A stretch of DNA of 14,075 nt from Thermomicrobiales bacterium (lineage in GTDB: Bacteria > Chloroflexota > Chloroflexia > Thermomicrobiales > UBA6265), in NCBI GenBank assembly GCA_020847015.1, contig JADLCW010000052.1:1-14075 (forward strand). The letters are read 5' to 3'. This document shows, piece by piece, positions 13,174 through 14,075 of the stretch. The notes beneath the pieces are model-generated. The model saw nothing but the letters and a program-made list of their open reading frames with translations. It did no database searches and was not told where the DNA came from. A program made the translations under genes and the position numbers. Within the stretch, counting starts at the first letter, position 1. Every line of letters starts with the position of its first letter.

Positions 13174-14075
13174 CTACCCCTCCGGGTGGTCTGCCAGCCA
13201 TGCGGCGGTGATCTCCGCGGCTCGCTCGGTGTCTCCCGGAGCCAATTCGCCGTCGATGACCAAATCGCGCAGGTGGTCTTTGACGTGTTTGATCCAAACG
13301 CCGGGACCACGGCCGAACAATGCCATCAGGGCGTCGCCATCGAGCGGACTCTGCAGGTTCGCCAGATCGGCCTCGGCTTGCAGACGGTCGAAATGGCCGC
13401 GCAAGTCCGCTACCCGCTGGGCGGCCTGGCGCTGCTTGAATTCGCGGGCGGAGGTCACGTCGGCAGCGGCGAGGTCGAGCAGATCGTCCCACACGTCGCC
13501 TGCTTCCAGCGCCAGCCGGCGCACGGCGCTGTCGGTCCAACCCGCGTCATAGGCAGCCGGGCGGCCGTGCAGCGCGACCAGGAGCGCGACCGCTTCCTGA
13601 GTGTGGCGATCGGCCTTGAGCCGGCGGAGCATGCGCGCGGCGAGGTCGGCGCCTTGCCGCTCGTGACCGAAGAAGTGAACGTCGCCGTCGGGACCGATGC
13701 CGCGCGTCTGCGGTTTGGCAGCGTCATGCAGGAGAGCGGCCCAGCGCACGGTGGGGCGAGCCGGCGCCTGGCGCACGACGCGCAGGGTGTGATCCCACAG
13801 ATCTTTTTCGCGATTGGCGCGGGCATGCGCCGGCGTTTCGGCCTCGGCGGCCAGCGGGGCCAATTCCGGCAACGCGTAGGTGAGCAGACCGGTTCGACGC
13901 AGCGTCTCCAACGCGTGGTCGACATAGGGGCCGACAAGGAGTTTGCCGAGTTCGGCGTAGATGCGCTCCCGGCTGATGCGGACCAGGCTGGCGGCGTGGC
14001 GCTCCATCGCTGCCTCGGTTTCGGCATCGATGCGAAAGCCGAGTTGGGCAACGAACCGGGCCGCCCGCAGCAAGC
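13174..14075 (-). CDS. CCA tRNA nucleotidyltransferase / poly(A) polymerase-like, C-terminal part (partial)
   Basis: About 300 residues of the gene are present; the N-terminal nucleotidyltransferase head lies beyond the window edge and the frame is open to the last base. The visible part starts at the end of the head domain (LLRAARFVAQLGFRIDAETE) and continues with the RNA-binding region (SRERIYAELGKLLVGPYVDH, ALETLRRTGLL). An HD domain with HDAAKP and a later FFGHERQGADLAARML follows, then a helical C-terminus. This is the layout of bacterial CCA-adding enzymes with an HD phosphohydrolase domain, which mature or repair tRNA 3' ends. A poly(A) polymerase cannot be excluded without the head. 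Stop at 13174 is 41 bases from the SRPBCC start. Confidence 0.92.
   Translation of the reverse strand, partial: LLRAARFVAQLGFRIDAETEAAMERHAASLVRISRERIYAELGKLLVGPYVDHALETLRRTGLLTYALPELAPLAAEAETPAHARANREKDLWDHTLRVVRQAPARPTVRWAALLHDAAKPQTRGIGPDGDVHFFGHERQGADLAARMLRRLKADRHTQEAVALLVALHGRPAAYDAGWTDSAVRRLALEAGDVWDDLLDLAAADVTSAREFKQRQAAQRVADLRGHFDRLQAEADLANLQSPLDGDALMALFGRGPGVWIKHVKDHLRDLVIDGELAPGDTERAAEITAAWLADHPEG

Noticed and set aside
1..14075. tRNA or rRNA genes, CRISPR arrays, insertion sequences, prophage or defence genes.
   Set aside because: I saw no cloverleaf, spaced direct repeats, transposase or integrase motifs, or terminal inverted repeats.

Overview
The window is GC-rich bacterial chromosome with high-GC third codon positions. 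The mix of families (DUF4397 and DUF4352-like secreted proteins, an ECF42-type sigma factor, DUF6069, DUF2277, a BNR propeller beside a MoaD-like protein) and one candidate leaderless start would fit a Chloroflexota (Thermomicrobia-like) or actinobacterial soil lineage. That placement is an inference from gene content; no rRNA or other taxonomic marker is present.

Layout. 38-1090 (-) is a secreted SH3/DUF4352-like protein, divergent from a GNAT acetyltransferase with a very acidic tail (1198-1944, +). Next comes a compact stand-alone unit: a near-consensus sigma70 promoter (2036-2064), a 41-residue membrane peptide (2181-2306) and a strong intrinsic terminator (2359-2390). A secreted DUF4397 protein follows (2464-3600, +). 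Everything beyond is on the minus strand. In transcription order, the first block is a CCA-adding enzyme cut by the window edge (13174-14075), a broken SRPBCC/AHSA1 gene (12611-13133) and DUF2277 (12314-12583). The second is an ECF42 sigma factor (10858-12126), a DHFR/RibD-like reductase (10200-10745), a DUF6069 membrane protein (9637-10083), a degraded unidentified ORF (9061-9474) and an alpha/beta hydrolase (8145-8951). Then come a heavily decayed serine hydrolase (beta-lactamase family, about 7126-7967), a DUF2254 membrane protein (5581-6957) and a three-gene operon: BNR propeller, MoaD/ThiS-like protein and YCII/DGPF protein (3643-5428).

Main result. Four intergenic sites on the minus strand share the same 31-base layout: TGTCGA, exactly 17 bases, CGA(C/T), then (C/T)ACC. 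They lie 45-73 bases upstream of four start codons: the BNR-MoaD-DGPF operon, the reductase, the DUF6069 gene and the degraded ORF. As I recall, TGTCGA / CGA(T/C) is the published promoter signature of ECF42 sigma factors, a group known for linkage to DGPF proteins. With an ECF42 gene in the window, this reads as an ECF42 regulon that includes an uncharacterised beta-propeller and a ubiquitin-fold protein. The same stretch contains two clear pseudogenes and one possible one, so it is accessory DNA in turnover.
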